Shown: one piece after another, positions 1 to 7,034 of the stretch
Layout: every line of letters starts with the position of its first letter
Numbering within the stretch: position 1 is the first letter of the stretch
Origin: Betaproteobacteria bacterium
Lineage (GTDB): Bacteria; Pseudomonadota; Gammaproteobacteria; Burkholderiales; UBA3065
DNA length: 35,699 bases
Direction of reading: 5' to 3'
Assembly: GCA_027490755.1 (NCBI GenBank)
Contig: JAIXXL010000021.1
Span: forward strand, 89,675-125,373
Made by a program: the position numbers and the translations under genes
Notes under the pieces: model-generated
Seen by the model: only the letters and a program-made list of their open reading frames with translations
Databases searched by the model: none
Told to the model about the DNA's origin: nothing

Positions 1-588
1 TGTATTGATACCGCTCCGGTCCAAGTGTCATTGTCACTCGCAAAAGTTGCGGCTACCTTGGGCTATGTAAATATATTCCTTTACCGATCGGTGGCCCTGG
101 ACCGGATGCTCTCTGCGCATTTTGCCAGGGCTACTGGAATCTGGTTTCCCACCTTGATTGAAGGTGAGCCCCCAGAAAATCTCGAGCAGGCACTACAGGT
201 TACTCCGAAGAAACAACCCACCCGTATCCGACGTCACCCACTGAAGATACCGGTTGAGGCGATGCTCGAGCAAGAAAGGTGTTTGGTCCGGTTGCTGCAA
301 TTCCTTTGGAAATCTTTGAGAAACTCTCCTGCGCGCAGCAGAACGATAGCGGTTTCGTACGAGAGTCTTTATTGCAGTGGCCAGTTTCAGACGCCCCCCC
401 GGGCACTAGCGCAAATACTCGGTTTGTTGCGTGTAGACGCTTCCGAAAAAGCGTGTCGCGACAGTTTGGAGCGTCTCAAAGGCCAAGGCGAGCAGGGGAC
501 GAGGAGCCTTTATAGCCAACTCCCCGGTTATGAGGAATTGGCCAGGTCTTGCGTTTTGCTGCCCACCTTCAATCCAAGCGAACACTAA
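1..588 (+). CDS. Sulfotransferase-like protein, C-terminal part (cut by window edge)
   Basis: The reading frame is open from base 1 and ends at TAA 586-588, so the true start probably lies outside the window; a GTG at 25 is an internal candidate. Seen: a segment IFLYRSVALDRMLSAHFA about 20-40 residues in, which resembles the 3'-phosphate-binding 'LyRrN-L-R-lS' segment of bacterial sulfotransferases. Later, VSYESL resembles the 'SYEdL' segment of the same fold. By family knowledge it would move sulfate from PAPS to a hydroxyl or amine of a glycan or small molecule. The nucleotide-binding N-terminal loop is not in view. Its G+C is visibly lower than that of the genes after 3.2 kb, as for its neighbours, so it may belong to the same acquired segment. 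It faces the minus-strand operon at 780-2772. Family assignment is by motif only and could be wrong. Confidence 0.55.
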   Translation, partial: CIDTAPVQVSLSLAKVAATLGYVNIFLYRSVALDRMLSAHFARATGIWFPTLIEGEPPENLEQALQVTPKKQPTRIRRHPLKIPVEAMLEQERCLVRLLQFLWKSLRNSPARSRTIAVSYESLYCSGQFQTPPRALAQILGLLRVDASEKACRDSLERLKGQGEQGTRSLYSQLPGYEELARSCVLLPTFNPSEH

Positions 589-629
589 ACCGCCTAAAGC
601 CTGAGACCGTTGGCATGTCTGCACCCGCT

Positions 630-651
630 AGAGGCTCGCCTGTAGGCCTCT
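630..651 (+). terminator. Possible weak terminator hairpin
   Basis: AGAGGC (630-635) pairs with GCCTCT (646-651) around a 10-nt loop, 42 bases after the plus-strand stop codon and before the convergent operon. There is no proper U-tract, so termination is only inferred from position. Confidence 0.25.
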
Positions 652-779
652 TGAAAATGATTTCCGCACTGCGTTCTCGCGAGCGTAAGAGTTAAAATTG
701 GCATAACGCGACCCATCGAGTTGCCGCGTCAAACTTGTGCTAGGGTGATGTGATTAAAAGTGGCACGGTCTGAGGAAAG

Positions 780-1406
780 TCAACCCTTGCGGATGCCGTC
801 AATTGTGGGCATCGGGTAATCCAATTCTAAAAAATCATTTTCGTAGTAGCTGGCCGCTCGCTTGAGCGAATCCGCCGAAAAATATTCAATGAAAGGCTTG
901 CCTGACGTAAAATGAAGGCGGGGGAACCCATTGTATTTAATGCAAACCCGTTTTGAGACATACCTGAAGTCATTGACCATATTTTCGTAACGCCCAATGA
1001 AATCAGCCTCTCTCAGAGCATTAAAAGAATGCGTCTGAGGTATCGTATGGTGCCTTATTTTTTCTTCAAAAGTTCTCCGACGCTCGTCATAGATGATCGA
1101 TTCATCAAGCACAATTTCAAGAAATTCATCAAATGTCAAATGTCGTGCGTCAGCCGGAAGACTCCACGATGGATCGCCCTTGGCTCCATCGGTAAACATC
1201 CGATAGGCTGATGCGAGGCGGCAAAGAGGATGCCGCACAAAGGCAAACTTGAATTCGTTTTTCCAGGCCGCGGGTACGGCGCGGAAGGCTGGCCCCAAGT
1301 AGTTCCCAGCCCAAACCCCCTTTCTGATCGATGTGCCACCCGTTTTTGGGATGTGGATCAGCACACATCGAGGGTTCAGCAGAAGGAAGATGCTCAAGGC
1401 GCCCAC
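780..1406 (-). CDS. Sulfotransferase family 2-like protein
   Basis: A 208-residue protein predicted to transfer sulfate from PAPS. Seen: HIPKTGGTS at residues 18-26, the classic 5'-phosphosulfate-binding loop with Lys21, and FVRHPLCRLASAYR at about 57-70, the 3'-phosphate-binding segment with Arg58 and Ser66. Both match the membrane-associated carbohydrate sulfotransferase group (PF03567-like). It lacks an obvious transmembrane anchor, as is common for bacterial members. The GTG start at 1406 is chosen because the binding loop needs about 15 upstream residues for the first beta strand; it overlaps the end of the preceding gene by 13 bases, implying translational coupling. It is the last gene of a three-gene operon that includes a second sulfotransferase. 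The acceptor is unknown; surface glycan or exported oligosaccharide is an inference. Confidence 0.8.
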   Translation of the reverse strand: MGALSIFLLLNPRCVLIHIPKTGGTSIRKGVWAGNYLGPAFRAVPAAWKNEFKFAFVRHPLCRLASAYRMFTDGAKGDPSWSLPADARHLTFDEFLEIVLDESIIYDERRRTFEEKIRHHTIPQTHSFNALREADFIGRYENMVNDFRYVSKRVCIKYNGFPRLHFTSGKPFIEYFSADSLKRAASYYENDFLELDYPMPTIDGIRKG

Positions 1407-2059
1407 CTGGTACGTTCATGCACGTGCACGTCTAGAAATCGTCTGAAGACAGTGTCATGCAGGTGGACCCGGCGAATCAACTCCAACAAGATTTGTCCCG
1501 CCGTGCTCGAGTTGGCCACGACAGAATTCGCGCGCTCTGTCACGTTTTTTATTAAGTCGCCACGGCCTATTGCAAACGTAGCCAACCCGTCGAACAATGG
1601 TTGAATCGCTATAGAACGATGCCGGCCTGCTGTTTTATCTAGGGCGCAAGCTTTCCGTTCCGTTTCGTAAAGCTTTAGCGTTGTCATTAGAAGCGATGCT
1701 GCTAGTGCTAAACACCTCTCTGCAGAATCCGATTCCTCACAATCTACAATCGTATCACAGGCCGAAACCAACCATCTGGAGTTCAGATGATTAATAAGGA
1801 AAGCTTCCTGTGCGCGCCACAAGTCTTTGAATGCCGAATGGAGATTTTCGCCACGTCTCAAACGAACAACAAGTTCTGCATGGTAATATATGATTAGCGG
1901 TTGCCCTTGAAATTCCTGAAACAAGTGATCAAGGTGCTCTCCGAGATCGGGCAACCTGCCAACAAACAACATGGCTTTGCCGGGTGTAATAAATGTCGCT
2001 TTTAAAAAATCGAAGTCGGGAGCATCTGAAAACTCAGGCCTTGAGCATATCGTATTCAT
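1394..2059 (-). CDS. Unrecognised protein between two sulfotransferase genes
   Basis: A 221-residue protein not recognised. No signal peptide, clear membrane span or catalytic motif is visible; the composition is that of a soluble, mainly helical protein, with a Leu-rich central part and an aromatic/His-rich C-terminus. Its ATG at 2057-2059 overlaps the stop of the upstream sulfotransferase as ATGA, and its own tail overlaps the downstream sulfotransferase start by 13 bases, so it is wedged between two sulfotransferase genes and very probably made together with them. It may be a partner, an acceptor-handling protein or a divergent transferase. The coupling is seen; the role is unknown. Confidence 0.65.
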   Translation of the reverse strand: MNTICSRPEFSDAPDFDFLKATFITPGKAMLFVGRLPDLGEHLDHLFQEFQGQPLIIYYHAELVVRLRRGENLHSAFKDLWRAQEAFLINHLNSRWLVSACDTIVDCEESDSAERCLALAASLLMTTLKLYETERKACALDKTAGRHRSIAIQPLFDGLATFAIGRGDLIKNVTERANSVVANSSTAGQILLELIRRVHLHDTVFRRFLDVHVHERTRWAP

Positions 2060-2772
2060 TGTGGTGTGGGGTTGTTTTCACTGTCCGGCCTCCAGCGAAT
2101 GATATGTTGCATTTGGGCATGGGTCAGGCGTGATCCTAACAGTTGCCACAAGGAATCGAGTTGAGATTTGGTGAGCAACGCTTGATGGGCGCGCAGCAGA
2201 TCTGCTCTTCCTTTGGTTTGGGATCCAGACTCTTGGTGTTGGTCGTACCAAGAAATGGATTCAAGGCGTACCTCACGAGTTCTGTCGGAGTGGAAAGAGT
2301 CTCCGATGCCTAGAAAGTCAAAAATTTTTTCAATTGCAGCATCGGACATGACAAGTTCATCGTATGTAATCAGTAATTTTTCACCTCGAAAGTAATCGAA
2401 GACACTTATATTGTTGCAGTAGTCCAGCATCCGCTTCCAATTCTTGTCATATGCCCTCACAAATGTCTCGGCCGGATCCCTGATTAAAAGTACCATTTTG
2501 TTGTACAGAAACCGGCCGGTGGAGTTTACAACGGGGGCTTGGGCGGGCAAGGGGTTTCGCCTCCAAAGGGCGGTGTGAGTTCGATGAAAAAGTAGGGGGC
2601 CATCGCTCAATAGGTGGGTCTTGCCTGGCGTCCGACGCCCTGCCATCTCCTCTACAAAATGACGCACCAAGTTCATTCCCGATCTTTCGGCCGAGATGAA
2701 GATGGTGTCCGGGTAGGGTGGGTGCCCATTTTGATTGACGAGTGGGTTCGGCAGAAGCTGGGGGGGGGCCAT
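2056..2772 (-). CDS. Sulfotransferase domain protein
   Basis: A 238-residue predicted PAPS-dependent sulfotransferase and first gene of the operon. Seen: TIFISAERSGMNLVRHFVEE at residues 23-42, which sits where the 5'-phosphosulfate loop (usually 'YPRSGNTWL') lies; MVLLIRDPAETFVRAY at about 93-108, the 3'-phosphate-binding 'RnPxD-a-S-y' segment, with Arg98 and with Arg in place of the usual Ser; and a 'LLITYDEL' strand at about 152-159. HRTHTAL at about 63-69 may hold the catalytic histidine. The binding loop is atypical, so activity is not certain. The ATG at 2770-2772 is followed by a run of prolines before the first strand, and no strong ribosome binding site is seen. Its stop overlaps the next start (ATGA). 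Low-G+C codon use suggests acquisition by transfer. Confidence 0.7.
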   Translation of the reverse strand: MAPPQLLPNPLVNQNGHPPYPDTIFISAERSGMNLVRHFVEEMAGRRTPGKTHLLSDGPLLFHRTHTALWRRNPLPAQAPVVNSTGRFLYNKMVLLIRDPAETFVRAYDKNWKRMLDYCNNISVFDYFRGEKLLITYDELVMSDAAIEKIFDFLGIGDSFHSDRTREVRLESISWYDQHQESGSQTKGRADLLRAHQALLTKSQLDSLWQLLGSRLTHAQMQHIIRWRPDSENNPTPQ

Positions 2773-3233
2773 ATTTGGAATAAATAAAAGCTGTCGGGGT
2801 TGGACTATTGGAGTCTCACCACAGGAGGAAGCATTGTCCGTCCCTCTGTCGAGGGTGGAGTGGGCTCGGTTGGGCAGTGTGATGCGAGTTCATTTCGCCC
2901 TCATCGGGTGAATGGCACGTGCAGGCAGAACCTTGGCTGGGGTGTCTTCGGAAATCGGCGCGTACAGCGTTAGATTGAGTCAAAACGCGCTTTGAGTGAT
3001 GTCGGCAGTTTACGTACGAGTTGTTACCTTCCGCTAGGGGTGGCTTCGTCCAGATTTCCTGGATTGTCTTTAAGGCTTGGCAAAGCTGAATGTCTCCGCG
3101 ACAGCGTTTCCGGGCTGCTATGGAGGCGGGCATCGACGCGGCCACCACGGCCAATGCTTCGTGATCACGAATTCGCGTCCGTTTGGTGTGAGTGGGTCTG
3201 CCTGCACGGCGCTGTCGGCGCTAAGATGCCGCC
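2773..3233. other. 461-bp gene-free stretch between the sulfotransferase operon and thiG
   Basis: No convincing gene. Open frames here, such as one at 2816-3154 on the minus strand, show no recognisable motif, no ribosome binding site and mixed codon use. The DNA passes from the lower-G+C accessory composition to the high-G+C core near 3100-3230. The sulfur-carrier gene thiS, often found just before thiG, is not here, and no TPP riboswitch core was found. The region holds the promoter of the minus-strand operon (A/T-rich at 2773-2795) and presumably that of thiG. Confidence 0.6.
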
Positions 3234-4034
3234 GTGAATGCCTCACTAGCCATCGACACCCCGCTCACTATCGCCGGCCGCGTCCATGCGTCCCGCTTGC
3301 TTATCGGTACTGGCAAGTACCGCGACTTCGAGCAGACCCGGCTCGCTGTGGAGGCCAGCGGCGCGGAGATCGTCACCGTGGCGATCCGTCGCACCAACAT
3401 CGGCCAAGACCCGTCGCAGCCGAGCCTGCTCGATGTGCTGCCGCCCGACCGCTATACCTTGCTGCCGAACACCGCCGGCTGCTACACCGCGGACGATGCA
3501 CTGCGCACCCTGCGCCTGGCGCGCGAACTGCTCGACGACCACCGGCTGGTCAAGCTTGAGGTCCTCGGTGACCCGCAGTCGCTCTACCCCAACGTTGTCG
3601 AGACCATCGCCGCGGCCAAAGTACTGGTCGCCGAGGGCTTCGACGTGATGGTCTACACCTCTGATGACCCCATCGTGGCGCAGCAACTGCAGGACGTCGG
3701 CTGCTGCGCGGTGATGCCGCTGGCCAGTCTGATCGGCTCTGGCATGGGCATCCTCAACCCGTGGAACCTCGAGATCATCCTCTCGCGGCTCGCCGTGCCG
3801 GTCATCGTCGATGCTGGCGTGGGCACGGCATCGGATGCCGCCATCGCCATGGAACTCGGCTGCGCCGGCGTGCTGATGAACACCGCTATCGCCGCTGCGC
3901 GTGACCCGGTGCGCATGGCCCGCGCCATGAAGCTCGGTGTCGAGGCCGGCCGCGAGGCGTTTCTCGCCGGCCGCATGCCCAAGAAGGTCTATACGGCGAG
4001 CCCGAGTTCGCCGACCAGCGGACTCATCGGCTAA
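3234..4034 (+). CDS. thiG: Thiazole synthase ThiG
   Basis: Builds the thiazole phosphate ring of thiamine from 1-deoxy-D-xylulose 5-phosphate, dehydroglycine and sulfur carried on ThiS thiocarboxylate; cytoplasmic TIM-barrel enzyme. Seen: the whole family length (266 residues), an early IGTGKY motif, [15 protein letters not shown] with the lysine expected to form the Schiff base, [12 protein letters not shown], and the phosphate-binding [12 protein letters not shown] with the C-terminal [15 protein letters not shown]. The start is GTG 3234, giving the usual short N-terminus. No good ribosome binding site is visible. trmB follows after 86 bases. thiS is missing from the usual place just upstream, where the lower-G+C segment begins, so ThiS must be encoded elsewhere. 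Confidence 0.96.
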   Translation: MNASLAIDTPLTIAGRVHASRLLIGTGKYRDFEQTRLAVEASGAEIVTVAIRRTNIGQDPSQPSLLDVLPPDRYTLLPNTAGCYTADDALRTLRLARELLDDHRLVKLEVLGDPQSLYPNVVETIAAAKVLVAEGFDVMVYTSDDPIVAQQLQDVGCCAVMPLASLIGSGMGILNPWNLEIILSRLAVPVIVDAGVGTASDAAIAMELGCAGVLMNTAIAAARDPVRMARAMKLGVEAGREAFLAGRMPKKVYTASPSSPTSGLIG

Positions 4035-4050
4035 TGAGTCGCCTTCGGGC
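4021..4050 (+). repeat. Inverted repeat across the thiG stop codon plus a small hairpin
   Basis: GACTCAT (4021-4027) and ATGAGTC (4034-4040) are perfect 7-base arms around the last codons of thiG, followed at once by GCC-TTCG-GGC (4041-4050), a stable tetraloop hairpin. There is no U-tract. The structure may protect the end of the thiG message or slow transcription before trmB. Confidence 0.45.
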
Positions 4051-4120
4051 TTGAACTTCGGCGTTCCCGGCTCACAGACACAGCAAAGCGGCATCCACCA
4101 ACGTCCCGAGTCCATCTTCC

Positions 4121-4888
4121 ATGACTGACCTGCCCCCAAAGCGCCGCCTGCCGCTGCCCAAGCCGTACACGCCAAGCGCCGATGGCCACCGCGCGGTGCG
4201 CAGCTTCGTGCTGCGCCAGGGGCGCGTCTCCAACGCGCAGGCGCGCGCGGTCGAGGAATTGCTACCGCGCTACGGCATCCCCTTCTCGCCATCTGTGCTC
4301 GACTTTCAGGCGGTCTTCGGTCGCAGCGCGCCGGTGGTTCTCGAGATCGGCTTCGGCATGGGCGAGACCACCGCAGCGATCGCGCGGGCCCGGCCTGACA
4401 CCGACTTCATCGGGGTAGAGGTGCACACGCCCGGGGTCGGGAACCTGCTGCAGATCATCGAGCGCGAGAGTATCGGCAACCTGCGGGTCATCCAGCACGA
4501 CGCGGTGGAGGTACTCGACACCATGATCCCACTGGCCAGCATAGCCGGCGCGCACATCTTCTTCCCCGACCCGTGGCCGAAGAAGCGGCATCACAAGCGC
4601 CGGCTGCTGCAACCGCCGTTGGTGGCGACGCTCGCGCGCAAACTCGCCCCCGGCGGCTACCTGCACACCGCCACCGATGTCGAGGACTACGCGCAGCAGA
4701 TGCTCGATGTCCTTTGCAATACGCCGGGCTTGGCCAATGCCGCCGAGCTCGTCGAGCCCGGAGAAAGCCGCACAACGGGCTTCGCCCGCCGCCCGCCATA
4801 CCGTCCCCAGACCAAATTCGAGGTGCGCGGTTTGCGCCTTGGTCACGGGGTGTGGGACATCGTCTTCAGGCTTGACCACCCTGTGTGA
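4121..4888 (+). CDS. trmB: tRNA (guanine-N7-)-methyltransferase TrmB
   Basis: SAM-dependent enzyme that makes m7G46 in the tRNA variable loop. Seen: a Rossmann motif [15 protein letters not shown] near residue 75, [14 protein letters not shown], an acidic end of the next strand ([10 protein letters not shown]), and the diagnostic [16 protein letters not shown] segment near residue 148, followed by the C-terminal [19 protein letters not shown]. Length 255 residues with a basic N-terminal extension typical of proteobacterial TrmB. The ATG at 4121 follows thiG by 86 bases. The 3' end overlaps the 3' end of the convergent ATP-grasp gene by 23 bases. Confidence 0.96.
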   Translation: MTDLPPKRRLPLPKPYTPSADGHRAVRSFVLRQGRVSNAQARAVEELLPRYGIPFSPSVLDFQAVFGRSAPVVLEIGFGMGETTAAIARARPDTDFIGVEVHTPGVGNLLQIIERESIGNLRVIQHDAVEVLDTMIPLASIAGAHIFFPDPWPKKRHHKRRLLQPPLVATLARKLAPGGYLHTATDVEDYAQQMLDVLCNTPGLANAAELVEPGESRTTGFARRPPYRPQTKFEVRGLRLGHGVWDIVFRLDHPV

Positions 4889-6671
4889 ATCGCCGCGCCC
4901 AGACCGCGAGCCGGTGCGCCCAGTCGTTGCCGTCGGTGCACGTCTCATCAACGCTCTGCAGACGATCGACCGGCATCCCGGTCTCCAAGAGACTGTCATC
5001 CTCGGCCACCATCACGATCGAGTCCACCGTTCGGTCCAGGAGCAGTGAGCTTGTTCGCCTGTAGAGGCCGTCCATGGTCGAGGGCATGACGCTTCCATCC
5101 GGCCGCAGGGTCGCGTTACCCACCGTCAAGAAGCATCTTTCGCCGTCGGCGCAGCGCGCCGCCTGCAACTCGCGCCCGCGCTCGAAAGCACTCTCTCCGC
5201 CGATGACGAGATGCACAGGGATACGTCCACCGTCCGGCAGGATGGCCTCCACGAACTCCCGTAGCAGGTGCTTGCGCTGCGGTTTTACTGCGAAGAAGGG
5301 TGCGTGGTTCACCTCGTTGATGACGGCGCCATTCTCCTGCCATGGCACCGAGATGTCGGTTGTGATGAGGTCGATCCCGGCCACGTCGATACCGAGCAGC
5401 GCCGCAGCCCTCAGGCAGATGTCCGCGTTCTCCGGATGGATGCGTTCGGTGACGACCTCCGGCTGACCGCCCCAGAGCGCGGACTCGAACAGTCTTAGCG
5501 GAACCACCTCTTCCTGCTCCGGAATATGCCCGGGTTCCAAGCCGCGGGCAGCAAGCCATTCCGTGATCTCTGATGCCGCCGGCAATGCCGCTGCCCGGGC
5601 CCAGGGGGGCTTCCGCTGGTTCTCGAGATTCTTGGCATCGATCAAGGCCTCGATGGATCTCGAGCCATCGCCCTCCACCTGCTGCGGGTTGCGCTTGACC
5701 ACCAACAGAACGCGGCCGCGGACTACCAAGACCCGATGGCACACGCCTTCGACATGCTTCTCGACCAGGACACTCGGCGACAAATGTTTCGCCTGCGCGA
5801 ACGCTTCGAGGAGCCCGGCCTCGGAGCGGATGCCGATGGTCACGCCCTCGCCGCGCTCCCGGTCGTTGGGCTTGACGACAACCGGCCAGGCGAGGCGCTT
5901 AGAGACCTTCACCGCCTGTTCCTCCGAGCCCACGAGATGATTCTCGGGGACGGGAAGGCCCGCGATCCGGAGCAGGTCGGCCGATACCGATTTGCGGGTT
6001 GCGATCTTGCAGCCGATCGCCGAATCCGTGCCCACGCTGCTGCGGTGTGTCAGGACCGCTCTCGAGCCCCAGCCCAGGAGGTATCGGCCGCTACCGATGT
6101 GTGCGAAAGGGACATCCGCGAGGAAGGCGCCCATGGCGACAAAGATCCCGGACTTGCCGGTCTCCTGCAGGGCGCGTCCGGCAGGCTTTACGAATATGTG
6201 CTCGAGTTCGTCCTGAAAAGCACCGGCGCCCGGGTGATCTGCGCCGCTGGAGCACCACGCCAGAGTGCGGATGGCCTGCGCATATGCGCCGTTGCTGATA
6301 CGTGGAGCTACGCCATCTACAACCGGCACCTCTGCCGCAAAGGCCCACTCCGGGGAGGGCGGGGTCCGCAAGACATTGGCCTCGAGCAGTTGTCCCGACG
6401 TCATCGCCGGGATCCTGGCACAGCGTTGGAGATACGCCGCCACGGCGAGGATCCGCTCGCCGATCATTCTGGCCCAGACGTTGTCATCGGTCGGTGCCGG
6501 CTGGCGGGCCACCGGCTCCAGGTGGTCCCAGTCAGGACCAAAGAGCGACTCGAGCCTCGCATCCAAGCGCTCGATGTTGTCGTCGATGTGCGTTCGGAAC
6601 GGGCCGATCTGCACGCGCCGGAGCGGTTGACGCGTCGGTCCTTGATATCCCATGGGCGCGGAGGGTAACAT
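4866..6671 (-). CDS. Cyanophycin-synthetase-like ATP-grasp ligase with degenerate Mur-like tail
   Basis: A 601-residue protein. Residues about 195-480 match the ATP-grasp half of cyanophycin synthetase: LLGWGS near 198, [16 protein letters not shown] at 215-230, AGLPVPE at 237-243, [19 protein letters not shown] with Lys267, [27 protein letters not shown] and the metal-binding [10 protein letters not shown] (Glu453, Asn455). Such enzymes join an amino acid to a peptide or side-chain carboxylate through an acyl phosphate. Residues 483-576 follow the order of the CphA Mur-ligase part ([40 protein letters not shown]) but the ATP loop GTNGKT is replaced by GGESAFERG and the rest is missing, so this tail is probably non-catalytic. 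The first 190 residues may bind substrate. A second ATG at 6653 is possible. It is divergent from a 50-residue repeat peptide gene, its likely substrate (inference). It is not full cyanophycin synthetase. Confidence 0.85.
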   Translation of the reverse strand: MLPSAPMGYQGPTRQPLRRVQIGPFRTHIDDNIERLDARLESLFGPDWDHLEPVARQPAPTDDNVWARMIGERILAVAAYLQRCARIPAMTSGQLLEANVLRTPPSPEWAFAAEVPVVDGVAPRISNGAYAQAIRTLAWCSSGADHPGAGAFQDELEHIFVKPAGRALQETGKSGIFVAMGAFLADVPFAHIGSGRYLLGWGSRAVLTHRSSVGTDSAIGCKIATRKSVSADLLRIAGLPVPENHLVGSEEQAVKVSKRLAWPVVVKPNDRERGEGVTIGIRSEAGLLEAFAQAKHLSPSVLVEKHVEGVCHRVLVVRGRVLLVVKRNPQQVEGDGSRSIEALIDAKNLENQRKPPWARAAALPAASEITEWLAARGLEPGHIPEQEEVVPLRLFESALWGGQPEVVTERIHPENADICLRAAALLGIDVAGIDLITTDISVPWQENGAVINEVNHAPFFAVKPQRKHLLREFVEAILPDGGRIPVHLVIGGESAFERGRELQAARCADGERCFLTVGNATLRPDGSVMPSTMDGLYRRTSSLLLDRTVDSIVMVAEDDSLLETGMPVDRLQSVDETCTDGNDWAHRLAVWARRFTQGGQA

Positions 6672-6745
6672 CGGCGCTGACCGGATGTGGTCAAATCATG
6701 TTGCCGATCAGTTTGGAACGCAGCCCTAGCAAAAGGAGATTCGGG

Positions 6746-6898
6746 ATGGCCCTGTTTGCAACCTTTGGACCCGGTGATGTCGTTGGTGGCCCACCGACCG
6801 TCAATGGCCCGCCGGTTTTTGACGTCGTTGGTCCACCGCCTGAAATCGGCGGCCCGCCTGCAGTAACGTCGCCAACGAATCCCCCGCGCGTCGTTTGA
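6746..6898 (+). CDS. 50-residue Gly/Pro-rich repeat peptide, putative RiPP precursor
   Basis: Seen: ATG 6746 preceded by AAAAGGAG (6731-6738) at ideal distance, a 50-codon frame ending with TGA, and a clean terminator 46 bases later, so this is a separately transcribed small gene. The peptide has a short head (MALFATFGPG), two tandem 15-residue repeats, DVVGGPPTVNGPPVF at residues 11-25 and DVVGPPPEIGGPPAV at 26-40, and a tail TSPTNPPRVV. Ten of 15 positions agree between repeats. There are no Cys residues, so lanthipeptide or sactipeptide chemistry is excluded; Asp, Glu, Thr, Ser and the free C-terminus are possible targets. The divergent neighbour is an ATP-grasp ligase, a class known to modify ribosomal peptides (graspetides, pheganomycin-type ligation). 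That it is the substrate of that ligase is inference. A structural or regulatory small protein is the alternative. Confidence 0.75.
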   Translation: MALFATFGPGDVVGGPPTVNGPPVFDVVGPPPEIGGPPAVTSPTNPPRVV

Positions 6899-6944
6899 GC
6901 AGCGCTCCTGGGGGCGGATAGTGCTCCCGGAGTGGCTTTAGCGA

Positions 6945-6970
6945 GGGCCGCTCCGCGGTCCTTTTTGTTT
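6945..6970 (+). terminator. Rho-independent terminator of the small peptide gene
   Basis: GGGCCGC (6945-6951), loop TCC, GCGGTCC (6955-6961, one G-U pair), then TTTTTGTTT. It closes the peptide gene before the protease gene and supports a short monocistronic transcript. Confidence 0.85.
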
Positions 6971-7034
6971 GGTGGCTTCCGGTCTCTATGGGCAAGTGGG
7001 CATGAGTCGAAATGGCTTGTGGAGGCCAACAGGC

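Noticed and set aside
735..775. TGGCAC box resembling a sigma-54 promoter
   Set aside because: The required GC element at the correct distance is missing.
2816..3154. 112-codon minus-strand open frame in the thiG upstream region
   Set aside because: No motif, no ribosome binding site, and it spans the composition change.
3090..3164. 24-codon plus-strand frame starting MSPRQRFRAAMEAG
   Set aside because: Too short, no ribosome binding site or repeat, and no partner gene; it looked peptide-like but has nothing to support it.
2992..3233. Possible TPP riboswitch before thiG
   Set aside because: No CTGAGA core or matching P4/P5 elements could be found.
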